A stretch of DNA of 64,000 nt from assembly GCF_000621485.1 (NCBI RefSeq), contig NZ_KK211287.1, positions 215,477 through 279,476 of the forward strand. The letters are read 5' to 3'. The position numbers and the translations under genes are program-made. This stretch comes from Alkaliphilus transvaalensis ATCC 700919. Its GTDB lineage: Bacteria > Bacillota > Clostridia > Peptostreptococcales > Natronincolaceae. Within the stretch, counting starts at the first letter, position 1, and every line of letters begins with the position of its first letter. Below, one piece after another: positions 1 through 8,269 of this stretch. The notes under the pieces are model-generated. The model made no database searches. It was not told the origin of the DNA and saw nothing but the letters and a program-made list of their open reading frames with translations.

Positions 1-81
1 TTTAAAGTTACTTAAGAAAATTACATCATTTTTATTAGATCTCCCTAGTTAGTAGATTATCCAGTAATAATTTTTATTAAT

Positions 82-110
82 AGTATACTGTATACTGAAT
101 TTTTTGACAA
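82..110 (-). promoter_or_regulatory. Leftward promoter with palindromic operator
   Basis: On the minus strand TTGTCA is followed after 17 bases by TATACT, a good sigma-A promoter pointing out of the window to the left. The -10 box lies inside a perfect palindrome, AGTATACTGTATACT (82-96). This resembles the GntR/YtrA-type palindrome near 62.03 kb, so the unseen left-hand gene may be repressed by a GntR-family protein. Promoter and palindrome are seen; the regulator is inferred. Confidence 0.55.
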
Positions 111-142
111 GTATTTTTATACATCTTAAAAATCACTATCAG

Positions 143-191
143 CACAAAAAAGTCGTCTCAAAATAGAAAATGTAAAATCTACTTCGAGACG
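143..191 (-). terminator. Intrinsic terminator of the selenoprotein gene
   Basis: Minus-strand stem CGTCTC...GAGACG, with an inner TAGA/TCTA pairing, is followed by ACTTTTTTGT. It sits just downstream of the stop of the AhpD-like gene. Confidence 0.75.
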
Positions 192-226
192 TTTCTTTGC
201 TTTTATTTAACTGTTTAATTATTTAG

Positions 227-757
227 TTATTTCGTTATTTCTACACCTAGAGCGTTGTTAAATCGATTAAAATAGTTAAATGTCCCTACAACACATGCTA
301 TTTCCACTATCTCACCTTCATCAAAATGACTACTTAAACGCTTCCATAGGTCGTCATCCACCGACAAGGAATCTAAAGACATAACTCTAGCAAATTCTAG
401 AGCAACCATTTCCCTTTCAGTAAAAACTGATGGGTCTTGTTGTCCCTTTAACAGTTTATCCATAGATTCTTCAGAGACACCGAACCGTTTTGCCAAAACG
501 GTATGGGATGCAAGTCAGTAGCTACATTCATTAAGCTGAGACACCGTAACAGCCAACATTTCCTTTAATTTAATATCAACTGTTCCGCCAAAAAGGACAT
601 TATTAAAATGAGCATGGGCCGTCTCTAATAGTTCTTCTCGATAAGCAAGGGTTCTAAACATATTAGGGATATTTCCCCTTTGCTTTTGAAAATCATCAAA
701 TATTTCTTGAGCTTTACCGTTTACTTCATCTCTTTCAAGTGGTCTTATTCTTGCCAT
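227..757 (-). CDS. AhpD-like carboxymuconolactone decarboxylase-family selenoprotein (Sec at in-frame TGA)
   Basis: One 176-residue reading frame is interrupted only by a TGA at 515-517. The upstream part (80 aa) ends ...QLNECSY and the frame resumes directly with LASHT, then MAKRFGVSEE. Family members carry a redox C-x2-C here, followed by a conserved His. This protein reads C-S-Y-U-x3-H, so the TGA sits exactly at the second active-site Cys and is best read as selenocysteine. An 8-bp hairpin with a GGC loop lies 12 bases after the TGA, as expected for a bacterial SECIS. Start ATG has RBS GGGAGGGG. The family (PF02627) includes peroxidase-related and AhpD-type thiol reductants; the likely role is cytosolic peroxide or disulfide chemistry. 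An ordinary annotation would show two broken ORFs. A nonsense-mutated pseudogene is the alternative, but it would not explain the hairpin or position. Confidence 0.85.
484..502 (-). promoter_or_regulatory. Bacterial SECIS hairpin
   Basis: On the minus strand ACCGTTTT and AAAACGGT form a perfect 8-bp stem closed by a GGC loop. The loop starts 21 bases past the TGA at 515-517. Bacterial SECIS elements are coding-sequence hairpins with a G at the start of the apical loop, roughly 16-37 bases after the UGA, which this fits. SelB binding is inferred. Confidence 0.8.
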
Positions 758-791
758 AAAGACCCCTCCCTTTCTTTGGTTTTTATGTATA

Positions 792-889
792 TAGATTCAA
801 GGATCAAAATCAGACAGCGACCGTAGCGTATATAAAAATACGTGAGGGTGCTGGTTGATTACAGTGACACAGAAGATAGCGGCTTTTCA
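792..889. repeat. 98-bp direct repeat, copy 1
   Basis: This near-identical direct repeat recurs at 921-1018 with about five substitutions. Each copy can fold into a long hairpin: AATCAGACAGC pairs with GCTGGTTGATT (one mismatch), enclosing CGTAT/ATACG around ATAAAA. No ORF or terminator explains it. Confidence 0.8.
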
Positions 890-920
890 ACAGCCAGTTT
901 TAAGCCAGATCAAAAGTCGT

Positions 921-1018
921 TAGATTCAAGGATCAAAATCAGACAGCGACTGTAGCGTATATAAAAATACGTAAAGGTGCTGGTTGATTGCAGTGACACA
1001 GAAGATGGCGGCTTTTCA
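921..1018. repeat. 98-bp direct repeat, copy 2
   Basis: This is the second copy of the repeat at 792-889. The substitutions fall in the inner part of the hairpin, near TGAGGG/TAAAGG, and in single bases outside it. The main stem arms are unchanged between copies. Copy 2 ends just before the stop codon of the DUF378 gene. Confidence 0.8.
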
Positions 1019-1024
1019 TCTGGC

Positions 1025-1210
1025 TTATCTTAGGAATAGCATTAGTAACGTATACAACGCCGCCACCCCAATTAAAATATACACCAGCCGCGCTACAGGA
1101 TTTCTAGATCCACCGAAAATACTTGCTACTACATCTACATTAAACAACCCAACTAAACCCCAATTTAAACCTCCAATAATGATTAATATAACTGCGATCC
1201 ATGCTAACAA
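1025..1210 (-). CDS. DUF378 family small membrane protein
   Basis: A 61-residue protein with two predicted membrane helices. The first contains the family signature IIGGLNWGLVGLFN and the second is near the C-terminus (VYILIGVAALYTLLML). This is typical of DUF378 (PF04070), about 60-75 residues and of unknown function. The TTG at 1210 is chosen because AGGGGGGGG lies six or so bases upstream. A TTG at 1231 would put that ribosome binding site inside the gene and add seven residues. It stands alone between the repeats and the dehydrogenase gene. Confidence 0.75.
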   Translation of the reverse strand: MLAWIAVILIIIGGLNWGLVGLFNVDVVASIFGGSRNPVARLVYILIGVAALYTLLMLFLR

Positions 1211-1290
1211 AGTATTCCCCCCCCTATACAATTTTTGATTATGCTAGTACATATATATGAGGAGAATCTTTATGATATGCTCTTTTACGG

Positions 1291-2232
1291 CTAGTATCCT
1301 CTTTCTAGGTCAACCTTATTCAGAAGCTCATTGTTGTTGATGTAACGCTTCATGTTCTCTAATATCATTTCAGACCTTCTTTGGTTTCTCATTTCCGATA
1401 TCCATGAATTATGGGGTGAAATTAGCACTCGATCAATGTCCCATAGGGGACTTTCTGTAGAAAGGGGTTCTTCTTCAAATACATCTAGGGCTACCCCTTT
1501 TAAATGATTATCTGAAAGCACTTCAACAAGCTCTTTTTCATGAATAATATTCCCTCGACTGACATTAATTAAAACAGCATTCTTCTTCATTTTTAATAGT
1601 GCTTCTTTATTTATAAGATGATGGGTTTTAGGTGTGTAGGGAATTGTTAATACGACAACATCACTCATTTCTAATACTTCATCCATTTTACTTATTGGGT
1701 AACACTTATGAAAAAATTCTGTGTCCCTTCCAGTCGTATTGACCCCTATTATCTCTACCCCAAAACCCTGCAGTCTTTTAGCTGATTCTTTAGCAATACT
1801 ACCTGTTCCGATAAATGCTACTTTCTTTCCATATAGCTCTAATAGGGAGGTATCCATCTTCCATAGCTTCTCTTTTTGTTGTTGATACATTTTAGCAGTA
1901 TTTTTATAGATCTCAAGCATCTTTAAAACTACCCATTCCCCCATAGGAATACTGTATCCACCTCTATTATTAGTAAGCGTTATATTATTTTTCAAAAGGA
2001 TCTCCTTTGGTGCTTGATCTACACCAATACTAGATAGCTGTATCCATTTTAAATTAGTCATTTTACTAATATCCAATGTTGAAAAAGGATTATAGCATAC
2101 AAGTACCTCTACATCCTCCATAGAGTCATCGTACACAACTTCATTTTCCTTAACAATTATAATTTGGTATCCTAAATCTTTAATTGCATTCATATATTCT
2201 TTTCCATAATCATATGTAAACAGCGCCTTCAT
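1291..2232 (-). CDS. D-isomer specific 2-hydroxyacid dehydrogenase
   Basis: 313 residues, the normal length for this NAD(P)-dependent family (PF00389/PF02826), which reduces 2-keto acids to D-2-hydroxyacids. The Rossmann motif is IGTGSIAKESAKRL near residue 141. The catalytic triad is visible as Arg in NVSRGNIIHE, Glu in DVFEEEPL and His in SPHNSW. The ATG start has a GGGAG ribosome binding site. The substrate cannot be told from sequence; the protein is closer to the phosphoglycerate/glyoxylate reductase-like branch than to D-lactate dehydrogenase. It appears monocistronic. Confidence 0.85.
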   Translation of the reverse strand: MKALFTYDYGKEYMNAIKDLGYQIIIVKENEVVYDDSMEDVEVLVCYNPFSTLDISKMTNLKWIQLSSIGVDQAPKEILLKNNITLTNNRGGYSIPMGEWVVLKMLEIYKNTAKMYQQQKEKLWKMDTSLLELYGKKVAFIGTGSIAKESAKRLQGFGVEIIGVNTTGRDTEFFHKCYPISKMDEVLEMSDVVVLTIPYTPKTHHLINKEALLKMKKNAVLINVSRGNIIHEKELVEVLSDNHLKGVALDVFEEEPLSTESPLWDIDRVLISPHNSWISEMRNQRRSEMILENMKRYINNNELLNKVDLERGY

Positions 2233-2461
2233 TCCATCACTCCCTTATTATTTAGAATATTTTTTCATAGTTTCTAGCTCTTTCTTTATTATATATCTCA
2301 ATTTTTTTAAAATAAACCCTATGGTAGCAAATTTAACTAACTTTCAAATTACTAGGATATATTTATAAAATATCATTTTTAATGTATAATAACTTTATCG
2401 AGAGCAGAATATTACAAGATCATTTTCGTTTTTTATTCTAAAAGAATTGAGGTATAGATTT

Positions 2462-2941
2462 ATGTTATATCGAGTAAAACAATTTATTAATGGACTTACT
2501 GCAAAGGTTACAGACAAAGACCTTGAATTTATTAATCAACAGTTAACCCCTCAAGAAAAGAATTTATTTCTTAAATTAAGGGTTAGTGAACAATATCATA
2601 GCCTTAATGTTGCCTATGGCTGTCAGTCAGAAGCTCCAACAAACAATAAATTAATAAAGGCTGCCCTCCTTCATGATGTGGGAAAGGTTGATACAAACCT
2701 AACCATTATAAACAAATCATTTGTCGTGTTGGCTAAGAAGCTTAAAATAAAAAAAAGCCTTCTACCCAGCTTCCTTCAAAAGTCTTTAGAATATCAATTA
2801 ACCCATCCACAAAGGGGTTATGAGTTATTAAAACCCCTAAAAACTGAAGAAGATATTTTATACTTTGTCCTAAATCATCATGACTACTCCATTGAGAACC
2901 TTGAAATGAAAATTCTTCAAAAGTATGATAATCTAAATTAA
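2462..2941 (+). CDS. HD-domain phosphohydrolase
   Basis: 159 residues with the metal-binding HD motif LLHDVGKVDT near residue 73 and later histidines (THPQRGYELL, LNHHDYS) that would complete an HDIG-type site. The family hydrolyses phosphate esters or nucleotides; the substrate is unknown. The ATG at 2462 is preferred over the TTG at 2447 because GAGG lies nine bases before it. It is one of the few plus-strand genes in the first 26 kb and is followed immediately by a strong terminator, so it is probably monocistronic. Confidence 0.75.
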   Translation: MLYRVKQFINGLTAKVTDKDLEFINQQLTPQEKNLFLKLRVSEQYHSLNVAYGCQSEAPTNNKLIKAALLHDVGKVDTNLTIINKSFVVLAKKLKIKKSLLPSFLQKSLEYQLTHPQRGYELLKPLKTEEDILYFVLNHHDYSIENLEMKILQKYDNLN

Positions 2942-2961
2942 GTCTATTTTTCTATATTTAT

Positions 2962-3005
2962 AAAAGACAGGATCAATTTCGCCCCTGTCTTTTATCCTTT
3001 TTTTA
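2962..3005 (+). terminator. Intrinsic terminator of the HD gene
   Basis: AAAAGACAGG pairs with CCTGTCTTTT and is followed by a T-rich run. It lies about 20 bases after the HD gene stop. Confidence 0.8.
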
Positions 3006-3044
3006 AAAAAACTGCCTTTAACAATTAAATCATCAAAGACAGTT
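3001..3044 (-). terminator. Intrinsic terminator of prfC
   Basis: Minus-strand AACTGTCTTT pairs with AAAGGCAGTT, including one G-U, and is followed by a run of T. It abuts the convergent terminator of the HD gene. Confidence 0.7.
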
Positions 3045-3056
3045 CTCTATTATCTA

Positions 3057-4670
3057 TTATACTTTTACTTTTCTTAAAGAGATATCCCTTAAGATAGCAT
3101 CTTTATTTCTTTCTTTAACCCGCTCTATTGACCATTCATTTTGGAATAGTAGTACAGGGTTTTCATCTTCGTCTTGAACAATTAAGGTATCCATCGTAAT
3201 ACCAAAGGTGTCTGGGTCAAATTTCTCAGTCTCTACCCATCTGATATATCTATAGGGTAGATTTTCCATTATAATATCCACACCATATTCATTCTTAAGA
3301 CGATATTCTAATACTTCAAACTGTAACGCCCCAACAACACCAACAATTAGTTCCTCTACACCGATATGGGGACGTTTGAAGACTTGAATCGTGCCTTCTT
3401 CTGATAGCTGGGTAATTCCCTTTAAAAATTGCTTTCTTTTTAAAGAATTCTTAGCATAGATTTTTGTAAAATGTTCTGGTGCGAAAACTGGGATTCCTTC
3501 ATATTGGATTTTTGACCCATCTTCACAAAGGGTATCACCGATTCTAAAAATACCTGGATCGTGGACCCCGATAATGTCTCCCGGATAAGCAGTTTCTACC
3601 ACGATACGGTCTTGGGCTAAGAATTGTTGTGGTTGAGATAATCTAATCTTTTTGTTCTCTTGTACATGATTAACCTGCATACCCTTTTCAAATTTACCTG
3701 AGCAAATTCTAATAAAGGCAATTCTATCCCTGTGGGTAGGGTTCATATTAGCTTGAATTTTAAAGATGAATCCTGTAAAGTTCTCCGTTTTAGGATCAAT
3801 TATACCTTGATTACTTTCACGAGGGGTTGGTGGTGTTGTTAGCTTTAAGAAACCCTCTAAAAATGGTTGTACCCCAAAGTTTGTCATGGCACTACCAAAG
3901 AAAACTGGTGTCAGCTCTCCCTTAAGGATTTTATCAATATCAAATTCATCTCCAGCCATATCTAAAAGCTCAATTTCTTCTATCAGTTGGTTGTGAAGAC
4001 TTTCTCCTAAAAGCCCCTTTAGGTTTTCGTCCGTAACATCACCAGAAACCACCTTCGCCACCGATTGTCCGTGGTTACCTTCTCCAAACACTTCAATTTG
4101 CTTTTTCTGACGGTTATAAACCCCCTTAAAGTTACCATCAGTACCGATAGGCCAGTTCATTGGGTAAGACTGAATTCCTAATACCTTTTCAATCTCCTCC
4201 ATCAGTTCAAAGGGGTCTTTTCCAGCTCTATCTAGCTTGTTTACGAAGGTGAAGATCGGTATCCCCCTCATTTTACAGACATGGAAAAGCTTCTTTGTTT
4301 GATCCTCTACCCCTTTAGCACAGTCAATTACCATTACTGCACTATCGGCCGCCATTAATGTACGATAAGTATCTTCACTGAAGTCTTGATGCCCAGGGGT
4401 ATCAAGAATGTTTATACAATGATTATCATAATTAAATTGAAGCACACTGGAGGTTACAGAGATCCCCCTTTGTTTTTCTATTTCCATCCAGTCGGAAACT
4501 GCATGTTTTTGTGCTCTTCTAGACTTTACCGAACCTGCTAAACGAATTGCACCCCCATACAGTAAAAGTTTCTCTGTTAAGGTGGTTTTTCCCGCATCTG
4601 GATGGGAAATGATTGCAAAGGTTCTTCTTCTTTCTACTTCTTCATTAAAACTAAAGACTTGTTCTGACAT
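3057..4670 (-). CDS. prfC: Peptide chain release factor 3
   Basis: 537-residue translational GTPase that removes RF1/RF2 from the ribosome after peptide release. G-domain motifs are clear: G1 SHPDAGKTTLTEKLL, G3 DTPGHQDFSEDTYR, G4 NKLDR. The sequence through the EF-Tu-like domain 2 and the RF3 C-terminal domain (ending RKVKV) is collinear with the family, whose usual length is about 520-540. The lack of the fourth and fifth EF-G domains rules out EF-G. It has its own terminator, and a separate terminator lies upstream, so it is monocistronic. Confidence 0.95.
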   Translation of the reverse strand: MSEQVFSFNEEVERRRTFAIISHPDAGKTTLTEKLLLYGGAIRLAGSVKSRRAQKHAVSDWMEIEKQRGISVTSSVLQFNYDNHCINILDTPGHQDFSEDTYRTLMAADSAVMVIDCAKGVEDQTKKLFHVCKMRGIPIFTFVNKLDRAGKDPFELMEEIEKVLGIQSYPMNWPIGTDGNFKGVYNRQKKQIEVFGEGNHGQSVAKVVSGDVTDENLKGLLGESLHNQLIEEIELLDMAGDEFDIDKILKGELTPVFFGSAMTNFGVQPFLEGFLKLTTPPTPRESNQGIIDPKTENFTGFIFKIQANMNPTHRDRIAFIRICSGKFEKGMQVNHVQENKKIRLSQPQQFLAQDRIVVETAYPGDIIGVHDPGIFRIGDTLCEDGSKIQYEGIPVFAPEHFTKIYAKNSLKRKQFLKGITQLSEEGTIQVFKRPHIGVEELIVGVVGALQFEVLEYRLKNEYGVDIIMENLPYRYIRWVETEKFDPDTFGITMDTLIVQDEDENPVLLFQNEWSIERVKERNKDAILRDISLRKVKV

Positions 4671-4783
4671 TTTTCCTCTTCCTTTATATAAAATATTATA
4701 GTAAAATATTTAATTTCGACCTTTTGATTTTATCTTTTTATTGCTATTCTGTCAATTCTATAACTAAATTAATCATAAAATCT

Positions 4784-4818
4784 AAAAAATAAAACCCTAT
4801 CAGTTCTACTACAGGGTT
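4784..4818 (-). terminator. Intrinsic terminator
   Basis: Minus-strand AACCCT...AGGGTT hairpin followed by TTATTTTTTAGA. It lies about 95 bases downstream of the small membrane-anchored protein gene that ends at 4911. Confidence 0.55.
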
Positions 4819-4910
4819 AAAGGGATAAAGTTGTCTGTTCAGTTATATTTTGATTATTTTCATCATTTGAATGTAGATATTTTTTATATTTAAGGGGGCA
4901 CTTAAGACAT

Positions 4911-5291
4911 TCAATAACCATGGAATTCAAGAAGATTATATTTCCTAAATATATTCCATGGAAATTTATTTTCCTTAAATACAATATAATAATCTTGATC
5001 TTCTTCAATTAAAGCCCAAACTTCACTAATATATACATGCTCTCTATTCCGTGGTCCTTCTTCATATATAAAGCTATCAGTATCTTTTAACTCAAACTGT
5101 ATTTCTTTTAATTCAGGAACAATACCATAGTAGCCAGTAATGTAATATTTCCCTAAAAGGGTTTCTTTATTTTGAATTGTAAATTGGTGAATAACATGTA
5201 TGTCACCTGAAAAGTAGTTGTTCAATGAGAATAATATAAATAATACAAAAGCGATTAGGACTACAATTAACATTTTTTTATTTATCTTCAT
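4911..5291 (-). CDS. Hypothetical membrane-anchored protein
   Basis: 126 residues, not recognised. One hydrophobic segment lies at residues 7-25 (MLIVVLIAFVLFILFSL) after a Lys-rich N-terminus. It is a signal anchor without an obvious cleavage site or lipobox. The rest is polar and likely extracytoplasmic, rich in Tyr, Glu and Asp. RBS GGGGGA precedes the ATG. A competing 63-codon frame at 4817-5008 overlaps it and has no ribosome binding site, so it was left out. Confidence 0.6.
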   Translation of the reverse strand: MKINKKMLIVVLIAFVLFILFSLNNYFSGDIHVIHQFTIQNKETLLGKYYITGYYGIVPELKEIQFELKDTDSFIYEEGPRNREHVYISEVWALIEEDQDYYIVFKENKFPWNIFRKYNLLEFHGY

Positions 5292-5325
5292 ATAATTCCC
5301 CCACTAAGCAAATTAGCCAATTTTT

Positions 5326-5355
5326 GATGGGTTAGATGGGCTAGATGGGTTAGAT
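5326..5355. repeat. 9-bp tandem repeat
   Basis: Three copies of GATGGGTTA (the middle one GATGGGCTA) stand in tandem just upstream of the hypothetical gene that starts at 5291. Confidence 0.7.
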
Positions 5356-5395
5356 CTACCTAAGTATCCCATTAAAATACGCCTACAAATTAAAG

Positions 5396-5448
5396 TAGCT
5401 GATAATACCCTTTCATGAAAATGTTACCAACAGGAGTACTATCAGCTA
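5396..5448 (-). terminator. Long-stem terminator of the S9 peptidase gene
   Basis: Minus-strand arms TAGCTGATAGTACTC and GGGTATTATCAGCTA pair over 15 positions, with G-U pairs. The arms lie directly after the stop codon. The T-run is weak (CTTTAATTT). Confidence 0.55.
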
Positions 5449-5456
5449 AAACTTAA

Positions 5457-7469
5457 CTATTCACCCTTTAAATACTGATTAAACCAATTAGTGATCTCCT
5501 CTAAACGTTTAATTCTATTTTTAGGCTTTCCACTTCTACTTAATTCATGGTTTTCTCCCCTAAACATGCACATTCTTGAAGGGACTCCATGATATTTTAA
5601 AGCAGTAAACATTTGCATCCCCTCAACTAACCAGCATCTATAATCCTCTTCTGAATGGATAAATAGAGTTGGAGTCTTCACTTGATCTGCATATTTTAAA
5701 GGAGAATGCCACCATAATTTATCATGATTAGCCCAAGGAGTTGCTGCAATTTGGTCATCAGCAAAATAGTAACCAATGTCAGTAGTACCAAAGAAGGAGA
5801 TCCAATTACTTATACTTCTTTGGGAGGCAGCTGCTTTAAAACGATGGTTGTGTCCAATAATCCAATTGGTCATAAAACCACCATAGGAGCCACCTGTTAC
5901 CCCTACTCTTTCATGGTCTATAGCAGTATATTTCTCTAATACTGCATCAGTAAATTTCATAATATCCTCATAGTCTATTGTACCATACTTCCCTCTAATA
6001 TCGGCAAAGTCATTACCCTTTCCATCACTTCCCCTTGGGTTACAGAAGAAAACAAAATAGCCTTCGTTAGCCCAATATTGCATTTCGTGATAATAAACAT
6101 CACTATAGACAGTTTTAGGCCCCCCATGAATATTTAAAATAGCTGGATATTTCTTGTTTTCATCATAATCTGCTGGTTTCATAACCCATCCATCAATATT
6201 GACCCCTGCATCTGTCTCAATTGTTAGTTTTTCTGGTTTGATGATTTTCTTACCTTCTATAAAATCCTTATTAAATTGTGTAATTTCATTGACGCCACCA
6301 TTTTCTAACCGATATATTTCTTGTAGCTTTTGTTCCTGTAGACCGATAAAAAGTATGGCTTCATTCTTTACTGTAAAGGTGTCTACTGTACCACCTTTTC
6401 CACTTAGTTTTTCTATATTCCCATTGGCATCGATCCTATTTAAAAATGCATATTCTTCCTCTGTAGTAACAAAGTATAAATGGTTACCATCTTTTTTTAT
6501 TGTTTCTCCATAGGAGATTCCATATCGACAATCAGAACCCACCGAATTAACAATACTACAATCAAATTCTGGGGTAAGGCATTTAGTCTCTCTTTTAGAT
6601 AGGTTTATTAAATAGAACTTTGGATTTTCATTCATTCCAAAATCTTCTCTGGTTTTACCTATGTAAATTATCTGGTTTTCACCTATAAAATGGGCTGTCA
6701 TGTGGCTTTTTGATGGTATGTAATCTAGCTTCTCTAACTGCTTAGCTACGAGGTCATACAGATAGATATCATTATCCATTTCTGCTTTATTTTCATAAGT
6801 GTTTCCAATGAAAACTACCTTAGTTTTATCTTCATTCAACTGATACCCATGAATAGTCGTTAAAACCTCTGTTAGCACCTCAAGTCGCTGATCTTTAACG
6901 TGGTATAAACAAAGTCGATTTCTCTTTTTATTAGTAAACCCTCCACCATTGCTCCAGAAGGGAATTTCATCTAATATTTCATAGTCCTTTGCATCTTTTC
7001 GTCTTTTTAGTTCTTTTTGCTTTTCTCCCTCTTCTAAGGTATCTAGATCAGTCATGCTAGGATCATGAACAACAGTAATTAAAAATGTTTCTTCATCTAT
7101 TTCTTTAATTGAAGTAACCCTTTCTCCAATTCTAAAGGCTTTTTGAGCTTCTCCCCCGTTAATATTAATTTGATAAAACTGAGTAAAGATTTCTCCCTTT
7201 TTAGCCTTTTCTTTATCCTTTTCATCCCTCATACTAGGAAACAAAATGTGTTCTCCATCCTGTCGCCAGATAAAGTTTCTTTCTTCTTGAAGGGTTGTTA
7301 GTGGTGTAGCGCTTTGATCTTCCTTTAGCAACCAAATGTTTGAAAGATATTTATTGTTTTCTACATCCGATTCATGGACAACAAAGGCAGCGACATTTCC
7401 CTTTGGTCCATATTCTAAACCTGACAAAAACTTAAATTGTGTAAAATCCTTTAATGCTATTTTTTCCAT
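5457..7469 (-). CDS. S9 family prolyl oligopeptidase / acylaminoacyl-peptidase-like
   Basis: 670 residues. The N-terminal two-thirds is a beta-propeller-type region and the C-terminal third an alpha/beta hydrolase. The nucleophile elbow is G-G-S-Y-G-G (VTGGSYGGFMTNW). The acid is in HSEEDYRCW and the His in RGENHELSRSG, so the catalytic triad is complete. An oxyanion-region motif NIHGGP is also present. There is no signal peptide, so it is probably a cytosolic peptidase of short peptides or N-acylated substrates. The ATG at 7469 is chosen because GGGGAGGAAAGG precedes it; an upstream in-frame TTG at 7490 would bury that site. Confidence 0.9.
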   Translation of the reverse strand: MEKIALKDFTQFKFLSGLEYGPKGNVAAFVVHESDVENNKYLSNIWLLKEDQSATPLTTLQEERNFIWRQDGEHILFPSMRDEKDKEKAKKGEIFTQFYQININGGEAQKAFRIGERVTSIKEIDEETFLITVVHDPSMTDLDTLEEGEKQKELKRRKDAKDYEILDEIPFWSNGGGFTNKKRNRLCLYHVKDQRLEVLTEVLTTIHGYQLNEDKTKVVFIGNTYENKAEMDNDIYLYDLVAKQLEKLDYIPSKSHMTAHFIGENQIIYIGKTREDFGMNENPKFYLINLSKRETKCLTPEFDCSIVNSVGSDCRYGISYGETIKKDGNHLYFVTTEEEYAFLNRIDANGNIEKLSGKGGTVDTFTVKNEAILFIGLQEQKLQEIYRLENGGVNEITQFNKDFIEGKKIIKPEKLTIETDAGVNIDGWVMKPADYDENKKYPAILNIHGGPKTVYSDVYYHEMQYWANEGYFVFFCNPRGSDGKGNDFADIRGKYGTIDYEDIMKFTDAVLEKYTAIDHERVGVTGGSYGGFMTNWIIGHNHRFKAAASQRSISNWISFFGTTDIGYYFADDQIAATPWANHDKLWWHSPLKYADQVKTPTLFIHSEEDYRCWLVEGMQMFTALKYHGVPSRMCMFRGENHELSRSGKPKNRIKRLEEITNWFNQYLKGE

Positions 7470-7490
7470 ATCCTTTCCTCCCCAACACAA

Positions 7491-7865
7491 TTCATATATT
7501 TCGATGGTCTAATAAATCCTTCTTCTATTATCCCTCAATAGATTAAAAATTTCAAGTTTTCTGTTATATTAATGTGTTTTTTTATTAATACACTTCTTCA
7601 CTAATGCCCTAACTATTCATTGCATAATCAGTACTTAAGGGGATTGTGTAATCTAAAGTAAGAATTTAAATTTTAATTATTTAAATATGAAAGTTGAAGC
7701 TCACCATAGGCAATGTCATTTCCCATTTCCTTAATATAAAATATATTACTCAAACCAAAACGATTTCTTGCATTTATATCCTTTCCTACTAATTACAGAA
7801 ATCAATATATCAATATTATTGAATTGTTTATCCAAAATTTTCTTGGGTATTTCATAAATATACTC
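7491..7865. other. Non-coding AT-rich gap
   Basis: I see no ORF, RNA gene or hairpin terminator here. The gap ends with the palindromic element at 7870 and the csbD-like promoter region. Confidence 0.5.
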
Positions 7866-7869
7866 ATTA

Positions 7870-7935
7870 TTGAGGAATTTGCATAAAACCAATATAAATT
7901 CAGATTTATGGTTATGGTATTATGAATTTCCTCTA
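7870..7935. repeat. Palindromic interspersed element, copy A
   Basis: An imperfect 66-bp inverted repeat. The left arm starts TTGAGGAATTTGCATAAAACC and the right arm reads GGTATTATGAATTTCCTC, with an AT-rich centre (ATATAAATTCAGATTTAT). Related arms occur near 11.7, 16.8, 39.7, 48.3 and 50.2 kb. It lies 50 bp upstream of the CsbD-like gene and may carry part of its promoter. Confidence 0.65.
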
Positions 7936-7985
7936 TTATGAAACTATCAATAAGCAAAGTAATTACTTAATTAAGGAGGTGCCCT

Positions 7986-8183
7986 ATGAATCGTGAAGAA
8001 TTTAAAATTAAGTGGGATAATATTAAGTCAAAACTTAAATCCAAATGGTCTAAATTAACTGATCATGAGGTAGAAGAGATTGATGGTAATGTAGATATCC
8101 TCATTAGCAAACTTCATAAATACTATGGGATATCACCAGAAGAGGCTGAAATGGAAGTAGATCAATGGTTTAGAATTTCATAA
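7986..8183 (+). CDS. CsbD family stress protein
   Basis: 65 residues, the whole of it a CsbD-like domain (PF05532): N-terminal W-x2-I-K-x-K-x-K-x-W-x-K-L, then the C-terminal YGISPEEAEMEVDQWF signature. Bacillus CsbD is a sigma-B-controlled general stress protein of unknown biochemistry. AAGGAGGTG precedes the ATG, and a perfect hairpin terminator follows eight bases after the stop, so it is a single-gene transcript. Confidence 0.85.
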   Translation: MNREEFKIKWDNIKSKLKSKWSKLTDHEVEEIDGNVDILISKLHKYYGISPEEAEMEVDQWFRIS

Positions 8184-8191
8184 ACTTTAAT

Positions 8192-8216
8192 AAGGCACCC
8201 AATGGGTGCCTTTTCA
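8192..8216 (+). terminator. Intrinsic terminator of the CsbD-like gene
   Basis: Perfect 9-bp stem AAGGCACCC/GGGTGCCTT with an AAT loop, followed by TT. Confidence 0.8.
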
Positions 8217-8269
8217 ATAGTTAGGTTTCAATTTGATTAATTATAATATCATAGAACATAATAAGGGGT

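Noticed and set aside
227..496. A separate gene of 89 codons starting at TTG
   Set aside because: It is the continuation of the selenoprotein frame after TGA. It has no ribosome binding site and lacks the N-terminal half of the domain.
984..1238. ORF on the plus strand over the DUF378 gene
   Set aside because: It is antisense to a well-recognised membrane protein and starts inside the repeat copy.
4817..5008. 63-codon ORF overlapping the membrane-anchored protein
   Set aside because: No ribosome binding site, and it runs into the terminator at 4784-4818. It is probably a shadow frame.
5326..5355. CRISPR-like array
   Set aside because: Only three 9-bp tandem units without spacers. No cas gene is seen anywhere in the window.
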